Assembly (NCBI GenBank): GCA_965205275.1
Contig: OZ242168.1
Location: 1,364,001 to 1,428,000, forward strand
Length of the DNA: 64,000 nt
Direction: 5' to 3'
Source of the DNA: WTFY01 sp965205275
GTDB lineage: Bacteria > Pseudomonadota > Gammaproteobacteria > UBA4575
The notes beneath the pieces are model-generated. The model was not told the origin of the DNA. It saw only the letters and a program-made list of their open reading frames with translations, and made no database searches. Below, piece by piece: positions 8,692 to 17,223 of this stretch. The translations under genes were made by a program, and so were the position numbers. The stretch's first letter is position 1. Each line of letters opens with the position of its first letter.

Positions 8692-9534
8692 ATGAAACAC
8701 TGGCTGATCAAAATCATTGCGGTGATGTTTTGTGTGGCATGGACGCCTGCGCAAGCAGAAAAATCACCTTTTATCACATTATCCTCGACTACCTCGACGG
8801 AAAATTCCGGATTACTGGAATTTTTAATTCCAAGATTTCGAAACAGGACCGGCATTGATGTGCGGGTGGTGGCAGTGGGTACCGGCCGTGCACTGAAGCT
8901 GGGCGAGATGGGTGATGCTGACCTGATACTGGTGCACCACAGAGCCTCTGAAGAAGAATTTATAGCCAGGGGGTTTGGCGTTGAACGCCGCGAAATCATG
9001 TATAACGACTTCATAATTGTCGGACCCGAACAGGATCCTGCCAACATTAAAAGCGAAGACAGTGTCGCAAGTGCACTCACCCTCATTTACAAACACAAAA
9101 TACCATTTATATCGCGCGGTGATGACAGCGGCACACACAAAAAAGAAATGGAGTTATGGTCTTTGGCTGGAGTTGATGTTCAGCAATACAGTGGTATCTG
9201 GTACTATGAAGCAGGGGCCGGTATGGGCGCCGCACTGAACATTGCCAATGGCATGAGTGCCTACACGCTCACCGACCGTAGCACCTGGTTATCGTTTAAA
9301 AACCGTGACGGCATGGCTTTGCTGTTTGAAAATGACCCGCCATTGTTCAACCAGTACAGCATCATCCTGATCAATCCCGAGCTTCACCCACATATAAAAT
9401 TCAAGGAGGCCGAACTGTTCTCCAACTGGCTGATCTCCAGCGAAGGCCAGCAAATGATTGCCAACTTCACTTTAAAAGGGCAGCAATTGTTTTTCCCTAA
9501 CGCAAAACAGAAAGTAGCCACTCTGGGCATGTAG
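8692..9534 (+). CDS. tupA: tungstate-binding periplasmic protein TupA
   Basis: TupA captures tungstate in the periplasm with high selectivity over molybdate and delivers it to TupBC. The 280-residue product has a signal peptide that probably ends at TPAQA-E (about residue 22). It then shows the oxyanion-binding block TTSTENSGL (33-41), and segments DVRVVAVGTGRAL, GDADLILVHH, RGDDSGTH and YTLTDRSTW that are diagnostic of the TupA subgroup. It is the last gene of the operon. No tungsto-enzyme is encoded in this window, so the consumer (for example a formate dehydrogenase or an aldehyde oxidoreductase) would lie elsewhere. Confidence 0.93.
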   Translation: MKHWLIKIIAVMFCVAWTPAQAEKSPFITLSSTTSTENSGLLEFLIPRFRNRTGIDVRVVAVGTGRALKLGEMGDADLILVHHRASEEEFIARGFGVERREIMYNDFIIVGPEQDPANIKSEDSVASALTLIYKHKIPFISRGDDSGTHKKEMELWSLAGVDVQQYSGIWYYEAGAGMGAALNIANGMSAYTLTDRSTWLSFKNRDGMALLFENDPPLFNQYSIILINPELHPHIKFKEAELFSNWLISSEGQQMIANFTLKGQQLFFPNAKQKVATLGM

Positions 9535-9577
9535 CATGCCGTAATATCGAATACGCACAATCGGCATAAAGAGTACT

Positions 9578-10798
9578 TTACCTGGCAAAACCCGGCCGGT
9601 CCCTGTTCAGCCCCATTGCATGCCTCATAAAAAACCTTTTCAGGGGCAGGATGTGCTCAGCTGTATTCAGCGCAATACTGCGTGCAGCAACGACAGGGCT
9701 GGAGGTTGAACCAAATGCAGCCGCAAATGCAGTCATGGCATATTGCATGATCTGTATCTCTGCTGTCCGGGCACGTTCATATTTACGCAATATCCGATAA
9801 CTGCCTATATCCCGTTTTGTACCAATCAGTATATCCGCCAACACTGCCGCATCCGTAAAACCCAGATTGGCTCCCTGACCGGCCAGCGGATGTATGGTAT
9901 GGGCAGCATCGCCAATCAATGCAATACGCGGCTTGACCATGTTTTCGGCCTGACCGGATACCAGTGGAAAACTGGCACGTTCTGATTCCAATGCGATGTT
10001 CCCCAGTTGCAGGGCGCTGGCCTTCGTAACCGCTTGGCCAAATTCATGCTCGTTCATCTGCATAAGCCGGGTTGCATATTCGTGATCTGCCGACCAGACG
10101 ATAGAGCATTCATGATGTTCCGGTTCATTTTCAACAGGCAGCAAAGCCAGAGGCCCGGTTTTGAGAAAACGCTGCCATGCAGTACGTTGATGTGGCAATT
10201 CTGTCTGCACGCTTGCCACGATGCCCTGTTGCTGATAAGACGTTTCGGCATAGGAAATTCCAGCAAGGTCGCGCACAAACGACCGGCTTCCATCTGCACC
10301 CACAAGCAATTTTGCTTTCAGAACCTGATTGCTCTTTAAGGTGGCTTCAATTTCATCACCACGATAGGCTACACGGGCCGCGCCCTCCGGCACATGCCAT
10401 TGAATACCCGAAGCATCATGAAGAGATTCATGCAGGCTCGACCGGATCACCTTGTTCTCAACAATATAACCCAGGTTGGGATGACGGATATCCTGCGCGT
10501 TAAAATGTATTCTGGCAGGGCTGGCCTCGTCCCAAACTACCATTGCATCAAATTCACTCACCCTTTTTTCCCGCATGCCTGACCAGGCACCAATATATTC
10601 GAAAATTGCCTTGGAGCCTGGACTAACCGCTGTCACGCGCACATCGAAAGGCTTTGAAGCGCTAAATTCAGATGGCAGGGTACCGCAGTCAACAATGGCC
10701 AGTGACTTGCCTTGTTTGACCAGCAAATTGGCTAGCGTGAGACCCGCCATACCCGCTCCGACAATAATGACATCAACCTGTACTGCTTCTGCAGTCAT
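9578..10798 (-). CDS. ubiI: UbiI/VisC-type FAD-dependent ubiquinone hydroxylase
   Basis: This flavin monooxygenase hydroxylates the ring of a ubiquinone precursor. The 406-residue product has the FAD dinucleotide-binding motif VDVIIVGAGMAG at the N-terminus, the middle DG motif in LLVGADGSRSFVRDLAG and the second FAD motif in ALIGDAAHTIHPLAGQGAN. It overlaps ubiH by 4 bp (ATGA), as in the E. coli pepP-ubiH-ubiI operon. Because ubiH (C1) is next door and a Coq7 (C6) is encoded at 21.3 kb, C5 hydroxylation by UbiI is the most economical assignment. UbiF- or UbiL/M-like specificity cannot be excluded from sequence alone. Confidence 0.85.
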   Translation of the reverse strand: MTAEAVQVDVIIVGAGMAGLTLANLLVKQGKSLAIVDCGTLPSEFSASKPFDVRVTAVSPGSKAIFEYIGAWSGMREKRVSEFDAMVVWDEASPARIHFNAQDIRHPNLGYIVENKVIRSSLHESLHDASGIQWHVPEGAARVAYRGDEIEATLKSNQVLKAKLLVGADGSRSFVRDLAGISYAETSYQQQGIVASVQTELPHQRTAWQRFLKTGPLALLPVENEPEHHECSIVWSADHEYATRLMQMNEHEFGQAVTKASALQLGNIALESERASFPLVSGQAENMVKPRIALIGDAAHTIHPLAGQGANLGFTDAAVLADILIGTKRDIGSYRILRKYERARTAEIQIMQYAMTAFAAAFGSTSSPVVAARSIALNTAEHILPLKRFFMRHAMGLNRDRPGFAR

Positions 10799-12012
10799 GA
10801 AGGTTGCAAGGCTCGGCCCTGCAAAAGATTCGCGGTAGAACTGAGTGCACCTGAACTTCGTTGCATGATGCGATTTTCCAAGACGGGGATAGCCCCTGAT
10901 AGCGCAAGACCGATCCCCCGTGTACGGGATAACACCGGGTTGTCTGTGGTAAACAGAAAATTGAGGCGGTTCGTAAGGCGTACAGTATGTTCCATATCTG
11001 AATGACGTCTGGATTCGTATGCAGAGAGTTTCCCGTTGATATCATCGAGTGCACCTTGACTGGTACACAGGGTCTCACTGAGCTCTGCAATATCGCGCAA
11101 AGCAAGATTCAACCCCTGAGCGGCTATCGGGTGCAATGTTTGAGCTGCATTGCCCACCAGTACTGCACGCCGCTGTACACGCCGTTGACTCACCAGCAAT
11201 GACAAAGGATAGGCAAAACGTTTGCCTGGCCTGGAGAAATAGCCCAGGCGATAACCAAAGGCCCGTTGCAGCCGGAGTAAAAAATCTTCATCAGACAGTG
11301 CTAAATGCTCCTGTGCCACATCGTCCGGATTCATCCAGATAAACCCGCAATAATTGCCTTCACGTGGCAACAGTGCCAAAGGACCCTGCCTGGTAAATCG
11401 TTCATATGCGGTGTACCGGTGATGATCATCGAGCCTGATATTGCCAACGATGGCAGTTTGCCGATATTGCTTTTCATCGACAGGAATGCTCAGTTTATTA
11501 CGAATGAAAGAATGCGCACCATCCGCTGCAATCAGCAGTTTTGCCTGTATAGGCTCTCCCGCTCCATGCAAAGTGATTTTATCCGTACAATTCTCAATGC
11601 CTGACACCCTGTAGGGCTGGATGTGCTGGATGTGCTCATGCAGTCGCAGGTGCTTTTGTAGAGCAAGTGTGAGTTTTTCAGCGGGGACCAGATAACCAAA
11701 ACTTTCTGTTCCATGATGCCGGCAATCCAGACGCATGACACCAAAACGACCCTGATCCGAGACATGAATTTTTTTAATGGGTGTCGAGTACACATCAAGC
11801 AGTTCCCACACCCCCAGAGTATCAAGCATTCTTTTGGAAGCCAGATTCAGGGCAATACTGCGTTCGTCCCGTTTTACAGCTGTGCCGTTTGTTGCAGGAA
11901 CAGGCTGACTTTCAACCAATGCAATCCTGTAGGAAGCAGCCGCCAGGGCACATGCCAAGGTGCGGCCAACAAAACCGCCCCCTACAATTGCAATATCATA
12001 CTGACACGGCAT
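10795..12012 (-). CDS. ubiH: 2-octaprenyl-6-methoxyphenol hydroxylase UbiH
   Basis: UbiH hydroxylates C1 of the ubiquinone ring. The 405-residue product carries the FAD motif YDIAIVGGGFVGRTLA at the N-terminus, LLIAADGAHSFIRNKL in the centre and AVLVGNAAQTLHPIAAQGLN as the second FAD motif. The N/A variation in GNAAQ, where paralogues have GDAAH, is characteristic of UbiH. It lies between pepP (11 bp upstream) and ubiI (4-bp overlap), the conserved gene order, and this context supports UbiH over other members of the family. Confidence 0.92.
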   Translation of the reverse strand: MPCQYDIAIVGGGFVGRTLACALAAASYRIALVESQPVPATNGTAVKRDERSIALNLASKRMLDTLGVWELLDVYSTPIKKIHVSDQGRFGVMRLDCRHHGTESFGYLVPAEKLTLALQKHLRLHEHIQHIQPYRVSGIENCTDKITLHGAGEPIQAKLLIAADGAHSFIRNKLSIPVDEKQYRQTAIVGNIRLDDHHRYTAYERFTRQGPLALLPREGNYCGFIWMNPDDVAQEHLALSDEDFLLRLQRAFGYRLGYFSRPGKRFAYPLSLLVSQRRVQRRAVLVGNAAQTLHPIAAQGLNLALRDIAELSETLCTSQGALDDINGKLSAYESRRHSDMEHTVRLTNRLNFLFTTDNPVLSRTRGIGLALSGAIPVLENRIMQRSSGALSSTANLLQGRALQPS

Positions 12013-12023
12013 AACGTACAGAA

Positions 12024-13334
12024 CTAATGCACGGACGCCGCCATCAGCGCTTCAATTTTATCCGGGTTGCGGGTGAGTTTTTCAGTAAGCACTTGACTGC
12101 CGTCTTTGGTAACCAGCACATCGTCCTCGATGCGAATGCCAATACCCCAGAAACATTTGGGCACACCTTTTGCCTGGGGGATATACAAACCCGGCTCTAC
12201 CGTCAATGTCATGCCCGGCTCAAGCAGGCGCCACTCCTCGTCAAAACGATAGTCCCCCACATCGTGCACATCCAGACCTAGCCAGTGACCGGTACGATGC
12301 ATATAAAATTGCTTGTACTCTTCATCCTTGACCAGTCTGGCAGGCTTGCCTTTCAACAAACCCAGACTCACCAAGCCTCGGGTAAGTACCTTGACGGCTT
12401 CCTGATGCGGGTCATTCCAGTGGTTACCGGGTTTTACTTTTTTGATTGCAGCAGTTTGGGCTTCCAGCACCAACTCGTATACTTCACGCTGGACTTTTGA
12501 AAATGCGCCATTCACTGGAAAGGTACGCGTAATATCACTGGCATAACCCTGATATTCTGCACCCGCATCAATGAGCAATAAATCACCATCATTGAGCACC
12601 TGATCATTTTCAATGTAGTGCAGGATGCAGCCATTATTTCCACCTCCGACAATACAAGGATAAGCTGGAACACATCCTGCTTTTTTAAATTCATACAGCA
12701 GTTCGGCTTCTATTTCATACTCATGCTTTCCCGGCTCACAGGCCTGCATGGCGCGGATATGACCAGCAATGGAAACTTTTGCAGCCTGGCGCATCAGACT
12801 CAGTTCACTGCGTGACTTGTACAGGCGCATGTCATGTAAAAGGTAATCCAGCGAAAGCAGTTCATGCAGAATATGTCTTGCCGCATGAAAGGAGCCGCGC
12901 GATTGATTAATCCAGCTGATTATTTTGCGATCAAAATCTACATCACGGCCCATAGGATAAAAAATACGTTCACGGTCCGATAGCAGACGCGGGAGGATTT
13001 CATCAAGCTGGCTGATTGCATAGGCCCTGTCAGCAGAATAGTTCTCTTTTGCACCCTCCAGTCCTGCACGTCTTCCATTCCATATCTCCTGCTCTGCATT
13101 GTGCTCCCGACAAAATAAAATGTATTGGCCGCCCCCTTGATCTGGCAGGAGCACTGCCAGTGCGTCAGGCTCATCAAAACCGGTCAGGTATAGAAAATCA
13201 CTGTCCTGGCGAAAGGTATAATCCACATCCCGACTTCGGGGAACCGGTTTTGCAGAAGGAATGATAGCGATACCGTTATGGCCTATCATGCGCATCAGCA
13301 TCTTGCGTCGCTTAAGCAGTTCTTTTTTATCCAT
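12024..13334 (-). CDS. pepP: Xaa-Pro aminopeptidase (M24B)
   Basis: PepP removes an N-terminal residue that precedes proline. The 436-residue length matches the family. The two-metal site ligands are seen in LLLIDAGAEYQGYASDITRTF (two Asp), MHRTGHWLGLDVHD (His), TVEPGLYIP (Glu) and GIRIEDDVLV (Glu). An aminopeptidase P N-terminal domain covers about residues 1-135. It is the first gene of the pepP-ubiH-ubiI unit. The ygfB gene that often precedes pepP in gammaproteobacteria is not visible between here and the divergent gene at 13610. Confidence 0.95.
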   Translation of the reverse strand: MDKKELLKRRKMLMRMIGHNGIAIIPSAKPVPRSRDVDYTFRQDSDFLYLTGFDEPDALAVLLPDQGGGQYILFCREHNAEQEIWNGRRAGLEGAKENYSADRAYAISQLDEILPRLLSDRERIFYPMGRDVDFDRKIISWINQSRGSFHAARHILHELLSLDYLLHDMRLYKSRSELSLMRQAAKVSIAGHIRAMQACEPGKHEYEIEAELLYEFKKAGCVPAYPCIVGGGNNGCILHYIENDQVLNDGDLLLIDAGAEYQGYASDITRTFPVNGAFSKVQREVYELVLEAQTAAIKKVKPGNHWNDPHQEAVKVLTRGLVSLGLLKGKPARLVKDEEYKQFYMHRTGHWLGLDVHDVGDYRFDEEWRLLEPGMTLTVEPGLYIPQAKGVPKCFWGIGIRIEDDVLVTKDGSQVLTEKLTRNPDKIEALMAASVH

Positions 13335-13574
13335 CCTAAATTGAGGTGCAAAATCCTGTGGAACGCTCCAGGTGATTTATAGGCCGAGTTGCTTTCTTTG
13401 ACCGCAAAGTGTTCATATTAGTACATTCAGCAATATCGGAGTATGCCTTTTATATTCGTCCTCTACCCCTGCTTGCAAGACCTTTTGTATCAGGCACCTT
13501 GCCCTGGAAGCCTTCCCTGATATGGAATATTCAGGGCCCCTTTGGCAGGTCTGCAGATATTTTGTAAATTTAAG

Positions 13575-13603
13575 TTGACGATAAAGTTGCTTCATCCTAC
13601 CAT
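13575..13603 (+). promoter_or_regulatory. candidate sigma-70 promoter for the zapA unit
   Basis: TTGACG and TACCAT are separated by 17 bp. The -10 ends only 6 bp before the ATG at 13610, which would leave an almost leaderless transcript unless translation starts at the second ATG (13631). Confidence 0.35.
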
Positions 13604-13609
13604 TTTGCA

Positions 13610-13843
13610 ATGGAGAATACAGACTCAGGCATGCTTGATGAGCAGGAGTTAAAGCGACTTGAAATTCGTGTAAGCAACCTCATTCAGACATGCGAAGAGC
13701 TCAAAAAAGAAAACACCCTTTTAAAGGCGCAACAGGAATCTTACACATCTGAACGGGCCAGCCTGATTGATAAAAATGAACAGGCGCGCAAACGGGTGGA
13801 AGCAATGATTACTCGCCTCAAGTCAATGGAAGTCAGTACATGA
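13610..13843 (+). CDS. small coiled-coil protein (TIGR02449-like, ZapB-like)
   Basis: This 77-residue protein is almost wholly a predicted coiled coil: LKRLEIRVSNLIQTCEELKK, then ENTLLKAQQESYTSERASLIDKN. It resembles the small TIGR02449 proteins encoded just before zapA in many gammaproteobacteria. Overlap with zapA by 4 bp (ATGA) indicates coupled translation and suggests a role near the division ring, although function has not been established for this family. The ATG at 13610 is used; a second ATG at 13631 is possible. A candidate promoter (TTGACG, 17 bp, TACCAT) lies at 13575-13603. Confidence 0.8.
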   Translation: MENTDSGMLDEQELKRLEIRVSNLIQTCEELKKENTLLKAQQESYTSERASLIDKNEQARKRVEAMITRLKSMEVST

Positions 13844-14142
13844 GTACCCCCACCAACTCCCCTGTAGTAGTGAGCATCCTGAACAAGGAGTACCCCGTTT
13901 TATGCACAAAGGGTGAAGAAGAATCCTTGCAGGCATCTGCGCGCCTTTTGAACACACGCATACAGGAGGTCCGGGATGGTGGTAAAGTCATAGGTGCAGA
14001 CCGCATAGCGGTCATGGCAGCACTGAATCTGGCTCATGACCTGCTCACGCTAACAAGCGAACAGGAACACTCAAGCAGAAATTTATATACCCGCATTCGT
14101 AACCTTCAAGATCGAATCGACACCACTTTGAAAAATACCTAG
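13840..14142 (+). CDS. zapA: cell division protein ZapA
   Basis: ZapA binds FtsZ and bundles protofilaments at the division site. The 100-residue product has the family core VSILNKEYPVLCTKGEEESLQASARLLNTRI and the segment DRIAVMAALNLAHDLL, followed by a C-terminal coiled coil. It is coupled to the preceding coiled-coil gene by an ATGA overlap. The 6S RNA gene follows within ~45 bp, the conserved gammaproteobacterial order. Confidence 0.93.
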   Translation: MSTPTNSPVVVSILNKEYPVLCTKGEEESLQASARLLNTRIQEVRDGGKVIGADRIAVMAALNLAHDLLTLTSEQEHSSRNLYTRIRNLQDRIDTTLKNT

Positions 14143-14186
14143 CGGATTGCACTCCGAAAATCTGTTAAACTTCAATTGAAGTCGGG

Positions 14187-14363
14187 TACCTCTGCGGTAC
14201 AAGTGAGCGACCGGATGCATACCTTGAGCCTATTTTTTTACTCAGGGACCAACTGTAAAAATGTTGTTGTGCACGTCCAGTAGATGGGAAGCCTGATGCA
14301 TTTTCGGTTCTCCCACTTGAACCTCTGGTTCAAGGTCAACGGTAGCCACGGTATCCGTGGAGT
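14187..14363 (+). ncRNA. ssrS: 6S RNA
   Basis: 6S RNA mimics an open promoter and sequesters sigma-70 RNA polymerase in stationary phase. The closing stem is formed by CCTCTGCGGTAC near 14189 and GTATCCGTGGAG near 14351-14362. The 5' arm has the conserved CTTGAGCC...TCAGGGACC segment around the central bubble. The 3' arm has the hallmark CTTGAACC-TC-TGGTTCAAGG hairpin at about 14317-14336, directly comparable to E. coli. Total length of about 177 nt fits the family. Position after zapA supports the call. End coordinates are within a few bases. Confidence 0.92.
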
Positions 14364-14435
14364 GTATCCGCATTGCTGTACTTCTCGAACTTTAATTTAA
14401 TCTGCACGTAACCAAATCTCACAGGTTGAACTGTC

Positions 14436-14888
14436 ATGCAATACTGGCTAATGAAAAGCGAACCCGGTGAATACAGTATTGATGACTTAAAACGTGACAA
14501 AGTGGAACCCTGGGATGGGGTACGCAATTATCAGGCCCGCAATATGATGCGTGATGCTATGAAAAAAGGTGATTTAGCCTTTATGTATCACTCTAATTGC
14601 GAGGAAATTGGAATTGTAGGGATTATGACTATCGTGCGTGAAGGTTACGCAGATTACACTGCCTTCGATAAGAAAGACAAACACTACGACCCCAAAAGTG
14701 ACCCCGATAATCCGCGCTGGTTCATGGTAGATGTGCGCTATAAACGAAAATTAAAGCGCACCCTTACACTTGCAGAACTCAGACAACATAAAAAACTGGA
14801 TGGCTTACAACTTTTAAAACGTGGAAACCGACTTTCAGTGATGCCGGTAAGCAAAAAACATTGGGATCTTGTCTTATCTTTGGAGTAA
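14436..14888 (+). CDS. EVE-domain protein
   Basis: The 150-residue product is a single EVE domain, a PUA/YTH-like fold that recognises modified bases in DNA or RNA. Diagnostic segments are YWLMKSEPGEYSIDDL at the N-terminus, WDGVRNYQARNMMRDAMKKGD and SDPDNPRWFMVDV. Family length is normal. In gammaproteobacteria, solo EVE proteins often sit beside the zapA-6S RNA locus, as here. The substrate is not known for this protein; modified-nucleotide reading is a family-level inference. It lies about 70 bp after the 6S RNA 3' end. Confidence 0.9.
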   Translation: MQYWLMKSEPGEYSIDDLKRDKVEPWDGVRNYQARNMMRDAMKKGDLAFMYHSNCEEIGIVGIMTIVREGYADYTAFDKKDKHYDPKSDPDNPRWFMVDVRYKRKLKRTLTLAELRQHKKLDGLQLLKRGNRLSVMPVSKKHWDLVLSLE

Positions 14889-15062
14889 ATCGGGAAAACA
14901 ATAATTTAAGTTTTGCACGCCCGAAACTTGTGTGAAAATTTTCCAAACCAGATTAAGCAGACGCAAGGCTTATGTTGTTATGTTAAACGTTTTGCTGTTA
15001 ATTTTTTAACGCACAAAATTGCAAATTAAAAAATACTAAAGTTTAGAAACATTACAAAAAAA

Positions 15063-15091
15063 CTAGTATTTATGTATTAAACGTATATACT
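15063..15091 (+). promoter_or_regulatory. candidate promoter of the histone-like gene
   Basis: A TATACT hexamer at 15086-15091 lies in a strongly AT-rich stretch (about 14930-15110), with a poor -35 (CTAGTA) 17 bp upstream. This leaves a 46-nt leader ending in the G-rich ribosome binding site GGGGGGGAG, 5 bp before the ATG. Confidence 0.35.
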
Positions 15092-15137
15092 TTAGCGCGT
15101 CTATAACTCAACGTTTATTGTTTGGGGGGGAGTATTA

Positions 15138-15452
15138 ATGGCCATCAACAAACGTAAGGCTGCCGCCAAGCGCAAGACCGCTAAAACTGCCAAACGTAAA
15201 GTCGCTAAAAAGGCTGTCAAACGTAAGACCGCTAAAACTGCCAAACGTAAAGTCGCTAAAAAGGCTGTCAAACGTAAGACCGCTAAAACTGCCAAACGTA
15301 AAGTCGCTAAAAAGGCTGTCAAACGTAAGACCGCTAAAACTGCCAAACGTAAAGTCGCTAAAAAGGCTGTCAAACGTAAGACCGCTAAAACTGCCAAACG
15401 TAAAGTCGCTAAAAAGGCTGTCAAACGTAAGGCCGTTAAACGAAAAAGATGA
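15138..15452 (+). CDS. lysine-rich histone H1-like protein with five 17-residue repeats
   Basis: The 104-residue product consists almost entirely of K, R, A, T and V. After MAINKRKAAA come five copies of KRKTAKTAKRKVAKKAV and a basic tail KRKAVKRKR. There are no acidic residues, so the protein must bind nucleic acid or another polyanion. It resembles the C-terminal arm of eukaryotic H1 and bacterial H1-like proteins (Hc1, AlgP), which compact DNA. A very strong ribosome binding site precedes it and a strong terminator follows it, so it is a monocistronic and probably well-expressed gene. The repeat number may vary between strains because the DNA repeats are nearly identical. Confidence 0.85.
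   Translation: MAINKRKAAAKRKTAKTAKRKVAKKAVKRKTAKTAKRKVAKKAVKRKTAKTAKRKVAKKAVKRKTAKTAKRKVAKKAVKRKTAKTAKRKVAKKAVKRKAVKRKR
15168..15422 (+). repeat. five tandem 51-bp coding repeats
   Basis: Five head-to-tail copies of a 51-bp unit beginning AAACGTAAGACCGCTAAAAC make up most of the histone-like gene. Copies 2-5 are identical; the first begins AAGCGCAAGACC and so differs at two positions. Such identical synonymous sites point to recent expansion by slippage or unequal recombination. Confidence 0.95.
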
Positions 15453-15479
15453 CGTAAGAGAACAACCACTATCTATTTG

Positions 15480-15505
15480 AAAAGGCTCTGAAAAGAGCCT
15501 TTTTT
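15480..15505 (+). terminator. rho-independent terminator of the histone-like gene
   Basis: An AAGGCTCT stem, a GAAA loop, then AGAGCCTT followed by a T-run form a compact intrinsic terminator 27 bp after the stop codon. Confidence 0.93.
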
Positions 15506-15629
15506 GTGCGTCTAAAGCGAACAGGCAAAGTCTCTACTATGTTTTGTCTGTACCAGGTCTCAAATGCAAGGACTGCACTCAAGAAAACAGTCTGTGCACT
15601 CTGTCTTGGGCAACAACCTGTATATCAAC

Positions 15630-17147
15630 TCAGCCTAGAAATAACTTATACACCGGATTACCGGTTTCCTCCCAGCAGCGGTACCCTAATTTAGCCAGAA
15701 ACCGATCAAAGCGCTGTCGGTTTTCTGCCGGGACCTGTATCCCAGCCAGTACACGCCCATAAGCTGCACCATGATTACGATAGTGAAACAGACTGATATT
15801 CCATTCCTGACCTATCATTTCAAAGAAATTCAGCAATGCACCAGGTCTTTCCGGAAACTCAAAGCGGAACAAAATCTCACCTTCCAGTGCCGGACAACGT
15901 CCACCTACCATATGCCGCAAATGAAGAATCGCCACTTCATTATTGGAAATATCAAGCGCCGGATATCCCGATGCCTCAAGTTTCTGCAGTAACTGGTTCT
16001 TTTCAGCACCCGCATCCTCGACATTCACACCTAGAAATATTTGTGCTTCCCTGGTACCTGCAAAACGGTAGTTAAACTCTGTAACCCCCCTTGTTCCAAG
16101 TAGCCTGCAAAAGGTCAGAAAACTGCCTGGCCGCTCCGGGATTGTCACCGCAAACAGGCATTCTTGCCGTTCACCAAGTTCCGCACGCTCTGCTACATGA
16201 CGCAACCGATCAAAATTGATATTGGCACCGCTATTCACTGCAATCAGCAATTTATCCTTGATTTTTTCGCGGGCAATGTATTGCTTGATGCCAGCCAGGG
16301 CCAAAGCTCCAGCAGGCTCAAACAATGTGCGCGTTTCATCAAAGAGATCCTTGATGGCAGCACACATCTCATCCGTACTCACCAGCAGCACTTCATCAAT
16401 AAGGTGTTTGGCGATTTCATACGTTTTTTCACCGACGCATCGCACGGCCACTCCATCAGCAAAAATCCCTACGTCATCCAGTTGCACTCTTTTTCTGGCT
16501 TGCAGTGCCGCATGCATGGTTGGCGCATCCTGTGGCTCTACACCAATCACTTTTATATCAGGTCGGTAATGCTTGATATAGGACGCCATCCCGGCAATAA
16601 GCCCACCACCGCCAATCGGAATAAATACCGCATCAATGCCATCAGGTATCTGCTGCAGGATTTCTACGGCTATCGTACCCTGACCTGCGATAACGTCCTC
16701 ATCATCATACGGATGCACATAAGACAGTCCCTGCTTTTCTGCAAGCTCTCGGGAATGCATGTAGGCTTCATCATAAGTATCACCATGTAAAATGGCATTT
16801 GCCCCCATACCGATAACCGATTGCACCTTGATGGACGGGGTCGTGCAGGGCATTACGATCGTGGCCTGAATCGCAAGCTTTTGCGCCGCCAAGGCCACGC
16901 CCTGAGCGTGATTTCCGGCCGATGCGGCAATTACACCACGTTTTCTTTTTGATTCGGACAGGCGCGTAATTTTGTTATACGCACCTCTAAGCTTGAAAGA
17001 GAATATGCACTGCTGGTCTTCTCTCTTTAGATAAACCTGGTTGGAAAAGCGTTGGGACAAGGTCTGCGCAAAATCAAGCGCAGATTTGACAGCCACATCA
17101 TAAACCCTGGCATTTTCTATTTTATTTACAAGTTCCTTATTTGACAT
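15630..17147 (-). CDS. ilvA: threonine ammonia-lyase, biosynthetic
   Basis: IlvA deaminates threonine to 2-oxobutanoate, the committed step to isoleucine. The product has about 505 residues with a PLP-dependent catalytic domain (to about 325) and two C-terminal ACT-like regulatory domains, as in the allosteric E. coli enzyme. The PLP lysine is K52 in IFSFKLRGAYNK. Other marks are SAGNHAQGVAL and the glycine loop PIGGGGLIAG. The ATG at 17147 is preferred to a TTG at 17162. Feedback inhibition by isoleucine is expected from the ACT-like domains. It is divergent from rpiA with 76 bp between the start codons. Confidence 0.95.
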   Translation of the reverse strand: MSNKELVNKIENARVYDVAVKSALDFAQTLSQRFSNQVYLKREDQQCIFSFKLRGAYNKITRLSESKRKRGVIAASAGNHAQGVALAAQKLAIQATIVMPCTTPSIKVQSVIGMGANAILHGDTYDEAYMHSRELAEKQGLSYVHPYDDEDVIAGQGTIAVEILQQIPDGIDAVFIPIGGGGLIAGMASYIKHYRPDIKVIGVEPQDAPTMHAALQARKRVQLDDVGIFADGVAVRCVGEKTYEIAKHLIDEVLLVSTDEMCAAIKDLFDETRTLFEPAGALALAGIKQYIAREKIKDKLLIAVNSGANINFDRLRHVAERAELGERQECLFAVTIPERPGSFLTFCRLLGTRGVTEFNYRFAGTREAQIFLGVNVEDAGAEKNQLLQKLEASGYPALDISNNEVAILHLRHMVGGRCPALEGEILFRFEFPERPGALLNFFEMIGQEWNISLFHYRNHGAAYGRVLAGIQVPAENRQRFDRFLAKLGYRCWEETGNPVYKLFLG

Positions 17148-17223
17148 ACTCTGAAATTGCAATCCATTATGCTTTGGCGGTTACTATGGGTATCATTTAT
17201 AAAATTCAAACCGTATTCATACA

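Noticed and set aside
10007..10503. Plus-strand frames inside ubiI
   Set aside because: They are antisense shadows of a well-supported flavin hydroxylase gene.
15168..15422. Regular repeats that might suggest a CRISPR array
   Set aside because: The units are contiguous 51-bp coding repeats without spacers and translate to a lysine-rich protein.
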